This document shows, piece by piece, positions 1 through 8,799 of a stretch of 64,000 nucleotides of DNA. Origin of the DNA: Deinococcus radiopugnans ATCC 19172 (lineage in GTDB: Bacteria > Deinococcota > Deinococci > Deinococcales > Deinococcaceae); the NCBI RefSeq assembly GCF_006335125.1, contig NZ_VDMO01000005.1:62001-126000 (forward strand). Direction: 5' to 3'. A program made the position numbers and the translations under genes. The notes below the pieces were generated by a model. The model made no database searches. It was not told where the DNA came from and was given only the letters and a program-made list of their open reading frames with translations. Every line of letters begins with the position of its first letter. The stretch's first letter is position 1.

Positions 1-561
1 GGCCTGACCCCGGACGACATTCATCTGGTGATCAACACCCACCTGCATTTCGATCATGCCGGACGCAACACCACCGCGCTTAACGCGCCTACCTTCCCCA
101 ACGCCCGCTACGCCGTGCAAAAGCGCGAGCTGGACGATGCCCGCCACACCCACGAGCGCAACCGCGCCAGCTACGTGCCCGACACTTACGAACCCATCGC
201 GGACGCGGGGCTGTTCGATCTGATCGACGGCGAACACGAGTTGCGCCCCGGCTTGAGCGTGCTGCCGCTGCCCGGCCACAACCTGGGCCAGCAGGGCGTG
301 ATTCTGCGAAATGGCGGGCAGACGCTGGTGTACGTGGCCGATCTGGTGCCCACCCTGGCCCACGCGCCCACGCCGTACATCATGGGCTATGACCTGTACC
401 CGGTGACCACGCTGGAAACCCGCAAACAGTACCTGCCGCAGTGGTTCGAGGAAGGCGCGATCATCTGCACACCGCACGATCCGCAGATCCCCTTTGCCCG
501 CCTTCAGGAGAATCCGAAGGGCGGCTTCGTGGCGGTGCCGGATGGGGATCAGACGGCCTGA
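1..561 (+). CDS. Metallo-beta-lactamase-fold hydrolase (5' end outside window)
   Basis: The reading frame is open from base 1, so the start lies upstream. The visible 186 residues carry the metal-binding motif HLHFDHAG near residue 15, then PGHNLGQQG, an Asp in YVADLV and a final His in TPHDP. This is the ordered His/Asp ligand set of the metallo-beta-lactamase superfamily, close in layout to N-acyl-homoserine lactonase-like and Zn-hydrolase subfamilies. The substrate cannot be told from sequence alone. It is a cytosolic type with no signal in the visible part. The family call is solid; the lactonase idea is only a possibility. Confidence 0.85.
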   Translation, partial: GLTPDDIHLVINTHLHFDHAGRNTTALNAPTFPNARYAVQKRELDDARHTHERNRASYVPDTYEPIADAGLFDLIDGEHELRPGLSVLPLPGHNLGQQGVILRNGGQTLVYVADLVPTLAHAPTPYIMGYDLYPVTTLETRKQYLPQWFEEGAIICTPHDPQIPFARLQENPKGGFVAVPDGDQTA

Positions 562-615
562 GACCAAATTGCGGTGAGTCGAAGACGAACCCGAGCGAAG
601 CGAGTGGCAAAAACA

Positions 616-681
616 CCGTCTTGCGGCGATGGACGAACATCCGGTGGGGTTCCCGGATGTTCGGGAATCAGAGCAAGACGG
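616..681. repeat. Nested palindromic intergenic repeat
   Basis: An outer inverted repeat CCGTCTTGC/GCAAGACGG (616-624 and 673-681) encloses an inner perfect 10-bp repeat GAACATCCGG/CCGGATGTTC (635-644 and 653-662). The element lies in the 360-bp gap between the hydrolase and the MATE gene, which has no credible ORF. Deinococcus genomes are known to carry small non-coding repeats of this kind; membership in a named family is inferred. Confidence 0.6.
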
Positions 682-780
682 CCTGATACGGTTTCCGTCC
701 AATCCGTAATCAAATCAGGAAAGCGCCGATTTGGTCACTCCTTTCCCGGCCACCGTTCTCTTCCTTCTCGCTCCGCTCGG

Positions 781-807
781 GTTGAACAGTTTTTGGAACT
801 GTTCAAC
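781..807. repeat. Perfect 11-bp hairpin repeat
   Basis: GTTGAACAGTT and AACTGTTCAAC are perfect 11-bp inverted arms separated by five bases. It sits in the same intergenic gap as the nested repeat at 616-681 and may be the end of the same REP-like element or a transcript-end hairpin. Confidence 0.55.
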
Positions 808-923
808 CGGAATTGGTCTGACCTCTTGCCGGGCTGACTGCCGCGCTGCGGTGTAGGTGTCAGCCCCCTCCTCCGCCATCTGGCCTATGGGCGTGCGCCG
901 CTGGTGCGCTACTGTGGCGCGTT

Positions 924-2339
924 ATGTCTGCCGTTCCCAGCCTCACCGTGCCATCTGAAACGATCAAGTCGCCCATGCGCGAGATCGCGTCCATTGCCGT
1001 GCCCGTCAGCCTGGAGATGGTCATTCAGCTGGTGCTGACCTTTATCAACCAGATTATCGTGGGGGTGCTGGGGGCGGTGGCGGTGGCCGCCGTGGGCCTG
1101 ACCGGCAGCCTGAGCTTTCTATTCTTCGTGACCCTGGGGGCACTGGGTTCGGGCACCAGCATCCTGATCGCGCGGCGGGCGGGGGCCAACGACAGCGCAG
1201 GTGTCAACCAGACCCTCAGCGTCACGCTGGCGGTCAGCCTGCTGCTGGCGGGCTCGCTGACCGTGCCGATCATCCTGAACGCGGACACACTGCTGCGCCT
1301 GGCCGGCGGCGCGGAGGACGTGACCCGCACTGCTGTGCCGTACATGCAGGTCAGCATGCTGGCCCTGGTGCCGGGGGTGCTGGGCTGGATCTTCAGCGGG
1401 GCGCTGCGCTCGCTGGGGCACGCCCGCACGCCGCTGGTGGTCACGAGCTGCACGGTGGTGGTCGAAAGCCTCGTCGCCTACGGACTGGTGTTCGGCGTCG
1501 GCCCGCTGCCGCAACTGGGGGTGGTGGGCGCCGCCTGGGCGCTGGTGATCGCCAACGCGCTCAAGGCCGCGCTGCTGGCCTATCAGGTGTACGGGCCGCG
1601 CCATCTGGCCGCGCTGCAATTTCCCACCCGCGCCGCCCTGCGCGCGATTACCGGGCCGCTGATCGCCCTGAGCGCGCCGCTGGCCTTTACCGAATTTGTC
1701 TGGAGCATGGGCAACTTCCTGTACGCCGCCGTCTTCGCCCGTGTCGGCACGGTGGCGCTGGCGGCCAGCCAGATCGTGTCCACCCTGGAGGGCATCTTCA
1801 TCGTCGGCTCGTTTGGCCTGATGAGTTCGGCCACCGTGTTCATCGGACGCTCGCTGGGCCAGGGCGACGCGGCGGGGGCGCAGCTGTGGCTGGCCCGGAT
1901 TGCCCGCGCCGGACTGGTGACCGGCCTGGGCTTCGGCGTGCTGTTCGCCCTGAGCGCCCTGATCGTTCCCGGTCTGTTTCCGAAAGTGGGAGCCGCCGTG
2001 CAGCACATCGCCCTGCTGGGCATCCTGATCAACGCCAGCACGCAGGTGTTCAAGGTGCGCAACATGATCGTGGGCGGCGGCATCCTGCCCAGCGCGGGCG
2101 ACGGCAAGGGCATCATTCTGGGCGACGTGGTGGGTGCGTTCGTGGTGGGGCTGCCGCTGGCGATCTGGCTGGGCCTGTACACCCCGCTGGGCGTGTGGGG
2201 CGTCTTTCTGGCGCGGGGTCTGGAGGAAATCGTCAAGGTGGGCATCTTCGAGTGGCGCCGCCGCCGCGTGAACTGGGAGAAATTGGCGCTGGAGCAGGGC
2301 GCCCAGACAGGCCAGCCGGAGCGGGTGTCCGTCGCCTGA
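924..2339 (+). CDS. MATE-family multidrug/cation exporter
   Basis: This 471-aa membrane protein shows about twelve hydrophobic segments in two homologous halves, as in the MATE (MatE) family, which couples Na+ or H+ entry to export of cationic compounds. The first helix region (residues about 20-55, with [19 protein letters not shown]) matches the usual MATE start. The charged C-terminal tail after EWRRRR is cytoplasmic. It appears monocistronic: a repeat-rich gap precedes it and a long terminator-like palindrome follows. The ATG at 924 is the first in-frame start of the conserved region. Substrate is unknown. Confidence 0.9.
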   Translation: MSAVPSLTVPSETIKSPMREIASIAVPVSLEMVIQLVLTFINQIIVGVLGAVAVAAVGLTGSLSFLFFVTLGALGSGTSILIARRAGANDSAGVNQTLSVTLAVSLLLAGSLTVPIILNADTLLRLAGGAEDVTRTAVPYMQVSMLALVPGVLGWIFSGALRSLGHARTPLVVTSCTVVVESLVAYGLVFGVGPLPQLGVVGAAWALVIANALKAALLAYQVYGPRHLAALQFPTRAALRAITGPLIALSAPLAFTEFVWSMGNFLYAAVFARVGTVALAASQIVSTLEGIFIVGSFGLMSSATVFIGRSLGQGDAAGAQLWLARIARAGLVTGLGFGVLFALSALIVPGLFPKVGAAVQHIALLGILINASTQVFKVRNMIVGGGILPSAGDGKGIILGDVVGAFVVGLPLAIWLGLYTPLGVWGVFLARGLEEIVKVGIFEWRRRRVNWEKLALEQGAQTGQPERVSVA

Positions 2340-2473
2340 GCCGGATTGCGCTGAACGTGCCCCCGGTCATCGGACTGAAAAGAGCAAAACAGACGATTTG
2401 CGTGATCTGGAGGAAGCTTCGGAGACTTCCCGAATGTTCCAACATGAGCCGCAAACCGTCGGGCACAACGAGA

Positions 2474-2518
2474 GCAGCAGGGGGAGGCGGCCAGTGTGGC
2501 CCTGCCTCCCCCTGCTGC
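2474..2518. terminator. 15-bp palindrome between convergent genes
   Basis: GCAGCAGGGGGAGGC and its exact complement flank a 15-base loop, between the converging MATE and wrbA genes. The stem is symmetrical, so it can end transcription from either side. The T-run is short. Confidence 0.7.
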
Positions 2519-2527
2519 TTACCCCGT

Positions 2528-3148
2528 TTATTGCAGTTTCGCGGTAACTTCTACCAGTCGTTTGGCCTGATGGCGGATGGTGGCTTTATCCGCGTCGCTC
2601 AAGGGCTCGCCGTTGGCGGTCACGCTGGCCCCGTAGGGGTTGCCCCCCGAAGCGAAGATCACCGGATCGGTGTAGCCGGGCGGCATCAGAATCGCGCCCC
2701 AGTGCATCGCCGTGATGTACAGCGTCTGCAGGGTGGTTTCCTGCCCGCCGTTGGGGTTCTGGGCGCTGGTCATGGCGCTGAAGGTCTTGTCGGCCAGCTT
2801 GCCGGTGCCCCACAAGCCGCCCAGGGTGTCGATAAAGGCGCGAATCTGGCTGGCGGCGCCGCCGAAGCGGGTGGGGGCGCTGAACAGGATGGCGTTGGCC
2901 CACTCCAGATCGTCGGGGGAGGCGACGGCCACGTCGGCGGTGCGTTCCTGCTGGGCTTTCCAGGCGTCCTGGGTGTCGATGACGGCCTGGGGGGCGGTTT
3001 CCTGGACTTTGAGCAGGCGGACTTCGGCGCCGGCGGCGCGGGCGGCGTCGGCGGCCTCGTTGGCCATCGCGTGGTTGGTGCCGTAGGTGCTGTAGTACAC
3101 GATGGCGAGCTTGACCGCTTTGGATTCTGATGTGCTTGGGTTTGTCAT
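2528..3148 (-). CDS. wrbA: NAD(P)H:quinone oxidoreductase, WrbA type
   Basis: A 206-aa flavodoxin-fold FMN protein. The phosphate-binding loop [13 protein letters not shown] is near residues 17-30, and the WrbA-type segments [24 protein letters not shown] and the GGQET loop follow. The family reduces quinones with two electrons from NAD(P)H and protects against redox cycling. It is cytosolic and single-copy here. The upstream region contains two direct AGGATAG repeats 18 bp apart (3172-3178, 3190-3196), a likely regulator site. Length and motifs are complete. Confidence 0.92.
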   Translation of the reverse strand: MTNPSTSESKAVKLAIVYYSTYGTNHAMANEAADAARAAGAEVRLLKVQETAPQAVIDTQDAWKAQQERTADVAVASPDDLEWANAILFSAPTRFGGAASQIRAFIDTLGGLWGTGKLADKTFSAMTSAQNPNGGQETTLQTLYITAMHWGAILMPPGYTDPVIFASGGNPYGASVTANGEPLSDADKATIRHQAKRLVEVTAKLQ

Positions 3149-3171
3149 GTTCCAATCCTACACCATGCAAG

Positions 3172-3196
3172 AGGATAGTTCAATATTAAAGGATAG
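3172..3196 (-). promoter_or_regulatory. Direct AGGATAG repeats upstream of wrbA
   Basis: Two AGGATAG heptamers lie 18 bp apart just upstream of the wrbA start in an AT-richer stretch. The spacing of about two helical turns fits binding of a dimeric regulator, but no regulator can be named. The rest of 3200-3510 holds no convincing gene. Confidence 0.35.
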
Positions 3197-3510
3197 GAGT
3201 TTGGCTGATCCGCTATTGAAGGGCTTATGACAGCACGGCGAACGGTTGACCAGCCTCCTCGGGCCACCAACCTTGGCTGAGTGCTGGCACCGGCCACCTC
3301 CGCGAACAAGGCAGGCCAGCACAAGTTTGGCGGCCAGGGGCACCCGTCAACTCTGCCGATGCTAAGGCCAAGCGGCGAGGCAGCGAGCCAATGGCAGCGC
3401 GGCGTTCCGCTGATTCTGGCTATATCGGTCTGGTAGGCAGAGGGTAAGCAATATGACGTAGGTCAATGGGCTTAACCATGTAGGCAATCTAACGTTTCAT
3501 AGTCTCAAAT

Positions 3511-3542
3511 GGTTTCAGTATCTTAAGCAAGATGGTGAAACC
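3511..3542 (+). promoter_or_regulatory. Palindromic operator at the marR start
   Basis: The 32-bp site reads GGTTTCA-GT-ATCTT-AAGC-AAGAT-GG-TGAAACC, with two nested perfect inverted repeats centred on AAGC. It ends directly at the TTG start of the MarR gene, so a bound dimer would block the promoter or initiation. Autoregulation by the adjacent MarR protein is the natural inference. Confidence 0.65.
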
Positions 3543-4079
3543 TTGAGCAGCCTTGATCCACCCCGCCCTCCATGTGCCGTGCTGGCCGACAGCGACGATC
3601 CCGTCGAGCGGTTGACCGCGTGTATGCGTCAGCTTCACCGCCTGGTCTCGGATCAGATGATGGGCCACCTGCAAAGCGAACTGCAGGGCGAAGACGTGAG
3701 CTTCACGCAGATGACGGCCCTCTACAAGGTGCGGGCCTTCGCGCCCATCAGCGTGACGGCGCTGGCCGAGCATGTGGGCGTGAGCCTGCCTGCCACCAGT
3801 CAGCTGATTCAGGAACTGGTCGGGCGCGGGCTGATGGAACGCCGCGAGAACCCCCAGGACCGCCGCGAGAAGCTGCTGGCCCTGAGCGAGAAGGGGCAGC
3901 AATTCCTGAGCGTCAAGGAAAAAACCATGATGGGCGCCTACAACGAGGTGTTCGGTCAGGTTCGCCCCGAGACCCTCCGGGCGGCTGAAACCGCCATCAA
4001 CGCGCTGCTCGCCGAGGTTGATCAGGCCAGCCTGCACCCCACCCACCGGCCTCCTACCCCCTCCGAGGAACCCTTATGA
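3543..4079 (+). CDS. MarR-family transcriptional regulator
   Basis: A 178-aa winged-helix protein. The central part (about 50-125) has the MarR layout: a helix-turn-helix LAEHVGVSLPATSQLIQELV, a beta-wing with the conserved DRREK (NPQDRREKLLALSEKG), and flanking dimerisation helices. The start is TTG at 3543, immediately after the palindromic operator. The stop overlaps the exporter start as ATGA (4076-4079), so the two are translationally coupled. It most likely represses its own operon until an exported compound binds. Confidence 0.9.
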   Translation: MSSLDPPRPPCAVLADSDDPVERLTACMRQLHRLVSDQMMGHLQSELQGEDVSFTQMTALYKVRAFAPISVTALAEHVGVSLPATSQLIQELVGRGLMERRENPQDRREKLLALSEKGQQFLSVKEKTMMGAYNEVFGQVRPETLRAAETAINALLAEVDQASLHPTHRPPTPSEEPL

Positions 4080-6007
4080 CTCAAAGCGCACCACCGTCCG
4101 GCGGCCCCAGTGCCGAGGACCGCATCAATTACGCCGAGGTTCTGCCGCATCAGACCAAAATCCTGATCCTGATCGGGACGCTGCTGGGCCTGTTCCTGTC
4201 CGCCCTGGATCAGACCATCGTCGCCACCTCGCTGCCGCGCATCGTGGCCGACCTGAACGGCATCAACCTGTACGCCTGGGTCACCACCGCGTACCTGCTG
4301 GCCGGCACCGCCATGGTGCCCATCTACGGCAAGCTCTCGGACATCTACGGGCGCAAACCGGTGCTGATGTTCGGCATCGTCGTCTTTCTGCTCGGCTCGG
4401 CGCTGTGCGGCATGTCCGGCGAGCCGTTCCTGGGCAACCTGTTCGGCGGCGGGATGATGCAGCTGATCGTGTTCCGGGGCCTGCAGGGCTTCGGCGCGGC
4501 GGCGCTGACCTCAGTGGCCTTCGCCATCATCGCGGACATTTTCGCCCCCGCCGAACGTGGCCGCTACCAGGGCCTGTTCGGCGCCGTCTTCGGCCTGAGC
4601 AGCGTGATCGGGCCACTGCTGGGCGGCTTTCTGACCGACAACATCTCGTGGCGCTGGGTCTTTTACGTCAATCTGCCGATTGGCCTGATCGCGTTGGCCT
4701 TTATCTTCAGCAAGATGCCCCGGCTGGCCAGTGGCCTGAAGCCCAAGATCGATTACGTGGGCGCGGTGCTGGTGCTGACCTTCTCGGTGCCGCTGCTGCT
4801 GGCACTGACCTTCGGCGCCGAACCGGAATACGGCTGGACGAATCCAACGGTGCTGGCGCTGTTCGCGGGCGCGGCGGTGTCGCTGATCGCCTTCCTGTTC
4901 GTCGAGTCGCGCCACGAAAGCCCGATTCTGCCGCTCACGCTGTTCAAGAATCCCACCTTCGCGTGGGGCGTGGCCGCCCGCTTCTTCCTGGGCGCGGCGT
5001 TCCTGGGCGCCATCCTGTTCCTGAGCCTGTACCTGGTCAATGTGCAGGGCGTCAGCGCCACCAAGGCGGGCACCGCCACCATTCCGCTGACCGTGGGCCT
5101 GATCATCGGCTCGGTCGCCAGCGGGCAACTGGCCTCGCGCCTGGGCTACTACAAGAACCTGATCCTGATCGGTCTGGCCATGATGATCGGCGGCTTTTAC
5201 CTGCTCTCCACCCTGAACGCCGACACCGCGTACGGCCGCGTCATCTTCTACATGGTGATTCTGGGCCTGGGCATTGGCCCCGCACTGCCGCTGTTCACGC
5301 TGGCGATCCAGAACGCCGTACACCGCTGGGAAATCGGCGTGGCGACCAGTTCGGGGCAGTTCTTTCAGCAGATGGGCAGCACCATCGGCACCGCCGTGTT
5401 CGGCGCGGTGCTGACCAGCACCCTGGCCACCCAGGTGCCCGAGCAGTTCCGCGCCGCCGAGGCCGGGCAGCCGACCGCAGTGGTGGCACAGCTGGAGACA
5501 GCCGCCAAACAGGCGTCGGACGCGGGCAGCGCACGCGGCGGCGGGGACGCCCCCACCTTCGACAGCGTGCAGGCGAAGATCACGGCGGGCTTCGCCAAGA
5601 CCTTCGGCAGCGTGGAAACGGCGGTGCAGGGCGGCGACCTGAGCGCGCTGACCCAGGATCCCAGCCTACCCGAAGCCCTGCGCAGCGGCCTGGGCAACAT
5701 TCCCGCCGCCGCCCTGCAGTCCGAGCAGGGCCGGGCCGGCGTGCTGACGCAGATCAAGTCGCAGCTGGACGAGGCGCAGAAGGCAGCCGTCACGGACGCC
5801 AGGAAAGTGTTTGACCTGTCCAGCCGGGCCTTCAAGGTGGCGTTCGCCAACACCATCAGCCGCATCTACCTGATCAGCATCTTCGTGGCGCTGCTGGCGC
5901 TGCTGTGCACGCTGCCCATGCCCAACATGCGCCTGCCCAAGAAGGGCGAGGGCCAGGGCGGCCCCCAGGGCGAGGGACGCAGCGGTCTGGCCTCGCTGGA
6001 AGGCTGA
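4076..6007 (+). CDS. MFS drug exporter, DHA2 (EmrB/QacA-like) family
   Basis: A 643-aa polytopic protein with about 14 membrane segments, as expected for the 14-TMS drug:H+ antiporter family. Motif C-like and motif A-like parts are visible: [16 protein letters not shown] in TM1, [14 protein letters not shown] after TM2 and GPLLGGFL in TM5. A hydrophilic insertion of about 130 residues (near 455-590, [10 protein letters not shown] to DARKVFDLS) separates the last two helices, as in several actinobacterial and Deinococcus homologues. It is coupled to marR by a 4-base overlap and followed by a strong terminator. Confidence 0.92.
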   Translation: MTQSAPPSGGPSAEDRINYAEVLPHQTKILILIGTLLGLFLSALDQTIVATSLPRIVADLNGINLYAWVTTAYLLAGTAMVPIYGKLSDIYGRKPVLMFGIVVFLLGSALCGMSGEPFLGNLFGGGMMQLIVFRGLQGFGAAALTSVAFAIIADIFAPAERGRYQGLFGAVFGLSSVIGPLLGGFLTDNISWRWVFYVNLPIGLIALAFIFSKMPRLASGLKPKIDYVGAVLVLTFSVPLLLALTFGAEPEYGWTNPTVLALFAGAAVSLIAFLFVESRHESPILPLTLFKNPTFAWGVAARFFLGAAFLGAILFLSLYLVNVQGVSATKAGTATIPLTVGLIIGSVASGQLASRLGYYKNLILIGLAMMIGGFYLLSTLNADTAYGRVIFYMVILGLGIGPALPLFTLAIQNAVHRWEIGVATSSGQFFQQMGSTIGTAVFGAVLTSTLATQVPEQFRAAEAGQPTAVVAQLETAAKQASDAGSARGGGDAPTFDSVQAKITAGFAKTFGSVETAVQGGDLSALTQDPSLPEALRSGLGNIPAAALQSEQGRAGVLTQIKSQLDEAQKAAVTDARKVFDLSSRAFKVAFANTISRIYLISIFVALLALLCTLPMPNMRLPKKGEGQGGPQGEGRSGLASLEG

Positions 6008-6026
6008 GCGCACCCGAGAACATGAT

Positions 6027-6067
6027 GGGGGAGGCGGGCTATGGCGGCCCGGCCTCCCCCGTCTTTT
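6027..6067 (+). terminator. Rho-independent terminator of marR-MFS operon
   Basis: GGGGGAGGC and GCCTCCCCC form a 9-bp GC stem with a 16-base loop, followed by GTCTTTTTG. It lies 20 bases after the exporter stop. Confidence 0.88.
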
Positions 6068-6125
6068 TGCGCCTATGCTGACCGCCGAATCCGTTCCCGC
6101 CCACGTTCGTCCTGAAGGAGTTGCC

Positions 6126-7697
6126 ATGACCGAAGCCGAAACGAAAACTGCCGATCTGATCGCCTCTGCCGCAGAAGCAACGGCCGGAACTGTGCGTTCC
6201 GAGGCGGTGGCGACGCGGCAAATGATCGCCTCACCCGTGACCGAGGCCGCCGCCGACATCGGCGTGATCGGCTTGGCCGTGATGGGCGAGAACCTGATCC
6301 TGAACATGGCGTCCAGGGGCTACACCGTGGCCGCCTTCAACCGCACCGCCAGCCGGGTGGACGAGTTCGTGGCCGGGCGGGCCAGGGGCCTGACGATTCT
6401 GGGCGCGGACGATCTGCCCACCTTCATCAGCCTGCTCAAGTCGCCGCGCAAGGTCATGCTGATGGTCAAGGCCGGGCCACCTGTGGACGCCTTTATCGAC
6501 ATGCTTGCGCCGCTGCTGGAGAGGGGCGACATCATCATCGACGGCGGCAACACCCATTTCCCGGACACTGTTCGGCGCGAGCGGGCGCTGGCCGAACACG
6601 GCATCCTGTTTGTCGGTGCGGGGGTCTCCGGCGGCGAGGAGGGAGCGCTGACCGGCCCCAGCATCATGCCGGGGGGCAATCCGGCGGCCTGGCCCGCCCT
6701 GAAACCCATCTTTCAGGGCATCGCCGCGCAGGTGAACGGCCAGCCATGCTGCGACTGGGTGGGCGAGGGCGGCGCGGGTCACTTCGTCAAGATGGTCCAC
6801 AACGGCATCGAGTACGCCGACATGCAGATGATCGCCGAGGCCTACAGCCTGCTGAGCGATGTGCTGGGCCTGTCCGCCCCCGAAATTGGCGCGATTTTCG
6901 AGGAGTGGAACAGGGGCGAGCTGGACAGCTACCTGATCGAGATCACCGCCGAAATCCTGCAGAAGACCGACGACGAGACGGGCCAGCCGATGGTGGACGT
7001 GATTCTGGACACCGCCGGGCAGAAGGGGACGGGCAAGTGGACCTCGGTCACGGCGCTGGACGTGGGTGCACCGGCCAATACCATCGCCGAGGCCGTGTTT
7101 GCCCGCATCCTCAGTTCGCTAAAAGACCAGCGCGTGGAGGCCAGCCGGGTGCTGCACGGTCCCGAAGACGTGGGTGACAAACCCGATCAGACCGCTTTCG
7201 TGGAGCAGGTGCGTCAGGCGCTGTACGCCTCAAAGATCTGCTCCTATGCTCAGGGCTTTCAGATGATGGAACTGGCGGCGGCGGAGTACGGCTGGACCCT
7301 GGACTTCGGCAGCATTGCCCAGATGTGGCGCGGCGGCTGCATTATCCGCGCGGCGTTTCTGGACCGGATCAAGGCCGCTTTCGACGAAAACGCCGCGCTG
7401 CCGAACCTGCTGCTGGATGCCTACTTCACCGAGGCCATTGGCACGTCACAACAGGCGTGGCGGCAGGTGGTGGCTGCCGCTGCCCTGCGCGGCGTGTGGA
7501 CGCCCGCCTTTTCCAGCTCTCTGGCGTATTACGACGGTTACCGCAGTGCCCGCCTCAGCGCCAATATTTTGCAGGCCCAGCGCGACTACTTTGGTGCACA
7601 CACCTACGAACGGACCGATAGGCCGCGCGGCGAGTTCTTTCACACCAACTGGACCGGGCGCGGCGGCAGCACGTCCAGCAGTACCTATAACGCCTGA
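6126..7697 (+). CDS. gnd: 6-phosphogluconate dehydrogenase (decarboxylating)
   Basis: Oxidative pentose-phosphate enzyme converting 6-phosphogluconate to ribulose-5-phosphate and CO2 with NADP+. The Rossmann motif [18 protein letters not shown] follows a 40-residue extra N-terminal segment rich in Ala, Thr and Glu. The catalytic Lys region [20 protein letters not shown] and the C-terminal [10 protein letters not shown] tail of the long (about 470-aa) enzyme class are present. The ATG at 6126 has a good AAGGAG site; a later start near MIASPVTEA would remove the extension but lacks one. The extension is unusual for Gnd. A terminator follows. Confidence 0.95.
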   Translation: MTEAETKTADLIASAAEATAGTVRSEAVATRQMIASPVTEAAADIGVIGLAVMGENLILNMASRGYTVAAFNRTASRVDEFVAGRARGLTILGADDLPTFISLLKSPRKVMLMVKAGPPVDAFIDMLAPLLERGDIIIDGGNTHFPDTVRRERALAEHGILFVGAGVSGGEEGALTGPSIMPGGNPAAWPALKPIFQGIAAQVNGQPCCDWVGEGGAGHFVKMVHNGIEYADMQMIAEAYSLLSDVLGLSAPEIGAIFEEWNRGELDSYLIEITAEILQKTDDETGQPMVDVILDTAGQKGTGKWTSVTALDVGAPANTIAEAVFARILSSLKDQRVEASRVLHGPEDVGDKPDQTAFVEQVRQALYASKICSYAQGFQMMELAAAEYGWTLDFGSIAQMWRGGCIIRAAFLDRIKAAFDENAALPNLLLDAYFTEAIGTSQQAWRQVVAAAALRGVWTPAFSSSLAYYDGYRSARLSANILQAQRDYFGAHTYERTDRPRGEFFHTNWTGRGGSTSSSTYNA

Positions 7698-7714
7698 TTG
7701 CTTTCAACAAGGAG

Positions 7715-7752
7715 AAGACGTTGCCGCCGGGTCAGGCAGCAGCGTCTTTTTG
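7715..7752 (+). terminator. Terminator of gnd
   Basis: AAGACG/CGTCTT arms plus an inner TTGCC/GGCAG pairing form a hairpin ending in TTTTT. It overlaps the 3' end of the convergent gene by a few bases. Confidence 0.75.
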
Positions 7753-7754
7753 CC

Positions 7755-8273
7755 TCAGTTCAGCAGCGTGCCCCGGATGCCCTGGGCACAGGCCATGCGG
7801 TGCCGGACGTCCTGCGCGTCCAGGGTGCCGTGCTCGCGCAGGCCCGCCGCCACCACCCCGATCTCGGCCCAGGCGCGGCGCAGGCTGATGCGGGTGCGGG
7901 CGCTCAGGACGCTCAGGTAGGCGTCCAGCACCTCACGTTCCTCCGGCTCGGTCAGGGCGGCGTCCAGCAGGGTGCGGGCGTCCCGACAGGCGGCGGGCTG
8001 CGGCGGGGTCAGGCCCAGCAGTTCGGCGGCCACAGGGGCGGCCAGCGCAGCCATGACCACGTCTTCCAGCAGGCCACGGTTGGCGCGCAGGGCGTCCAGA
8101 TCAGGTGACAGGGCGTAGCGCACGGCCGCGCCACCCTCTACCGACACCGAGTCGACGCGCAGCGGGGCGCGGCCCGACAGTTGGGCCAGCACCGCCTCGG
8201 CAGCGGCCAGCGTGGCGACGCCGTGGGGATCGGGCAGGGCGGTGGGGGCAGGAAAGGCAGCAAGTCTGGGCAT
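7755..8273 (-). CDS. Conserved-looking hypothetical protein, 172 aa
   Basis: No recognised motif. The protein is alpha-helical in character and rich in Ala and Leu, with a mid segment ALRANRGLLEDVVMAALAAP and a C-terminal half with regular Arg/Glu heptads. No signal peptide or membrane segment. Codon use matches neighbouring host genes, so it is likely real. It converges on gnd. Confidence 0.65.
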   Translation of the reverse strand: MPRLAAFPAPTALPDPHGVATLAAAEAVLAQLSGRAPLRVDSVSVEGGAAVRYALSPDLDALRANRGLLEDVVMAALAAPVAAELLGLTPPQPAACRDARTLLDAALTEPEEREVLDAYLSVLSARTRISLRRAWAEIGVVAAGLREHGTLDAQDVRHRMACAQGIRGTLLN

Positions 8274-8340
8274 AATTCCGAGTCCTCTGCTCAGGATTAA
8301 AGCACAGATGAATGCCGATGAAAAGGGATGGATAGACAGA

Positions 8341-8372
8341 AGCCGGAGCCCCCATCATGGGAAGTTCCGGCT
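8341..8372 (-). terminator. Hairpin downstream of DUF1540 gene
   Basis: AGCCGGA/TCCGGCT arms enclose an inner CCCAT/ATGGG pairing. It lies 16 bases past the stop of the DUF1540 gene; the T-run is weak. Confidence 0.45.
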
Positions 8373-8387
8373 AGGTTGGAGAGGGGT

Positions 8388-8570
8388 TTACTGCTGGGCG
8401 CTGGGCTGCTGGCCCTGGGCATCGGCGCGGGGGCTGAAGGTCAGGCACTGCGCCTGATTCGCGCTCATGCTGACCTCGATCTGCCCGGCAGTGCACTTCT
8501 GATCGCTGTTGAAGCGGCAGGCGGTGGCGTCGCAACGGCTGACAATGGACTGGGTGTCGTTGTTGTTCAT
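8388..8570 (-). CDS. DUF1540-type small cysteine protein
   Basis: A 60-aa protein with four cysteines spaced C-x4-C-x6-C-x14-C (SRCDATACRFNSDQKCTAGQ then QAQCLTF), the arrangement of DUF1540 proteins, which are probable small metal-binding proteins. The start is ATG at 8570 (MNNNDTQS); an upstream in-frame start would add 17 residues with no conserved content. Function is unknown in the family. Confidence 0.8.
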   Translation of the reverse strand: MNNNDTQSIVSRCDATACRFNSDQKCTAGQIEVSMSANQAQCLTFSPRADAQGQQPSAQQ

Positions 8571-8745
8571 GCCATGACTGTAGCGATGGTGTCCTGGCTT
8601 TTCAGTAGGCCGCTGCGTCATGTAAACAGACCAGAGAAATCAAACAGAGTGGTTTAGTCGGAGATCAAGAAGGGAAAGGAAAAGGCGTTGGTGGCACTCT
8701 TCCCATCCAAAACCTCTTTTCTCAATGACATCTGTGTAAAGAACA

Positions 8746-8784
8746 GGAAAAGGCCGGGAAGATGATCTCCTCCCGGCCTTTTCC
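8746..8784. terminator. Strong bidirectional-looking terminator
   Basis: GGAAAAGGCCGGGA and its exact complement form a 14-bp stem with an 11-base loop, with A- and T-rich edges on both sides. It lies just past the stop of the FTR1 permease gene on the minus strand. Confidence 0.85.
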
Positions 8785-8799
8785 CGAATGAACCCCCGG

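Noticed and set aside
1119..2006. Long minus-strand ORF opposite the MATE gene
   Set aside because: Composition is Arg/Gln/His-rich shadow sequence; the plus-strand MATE protein explains the region.
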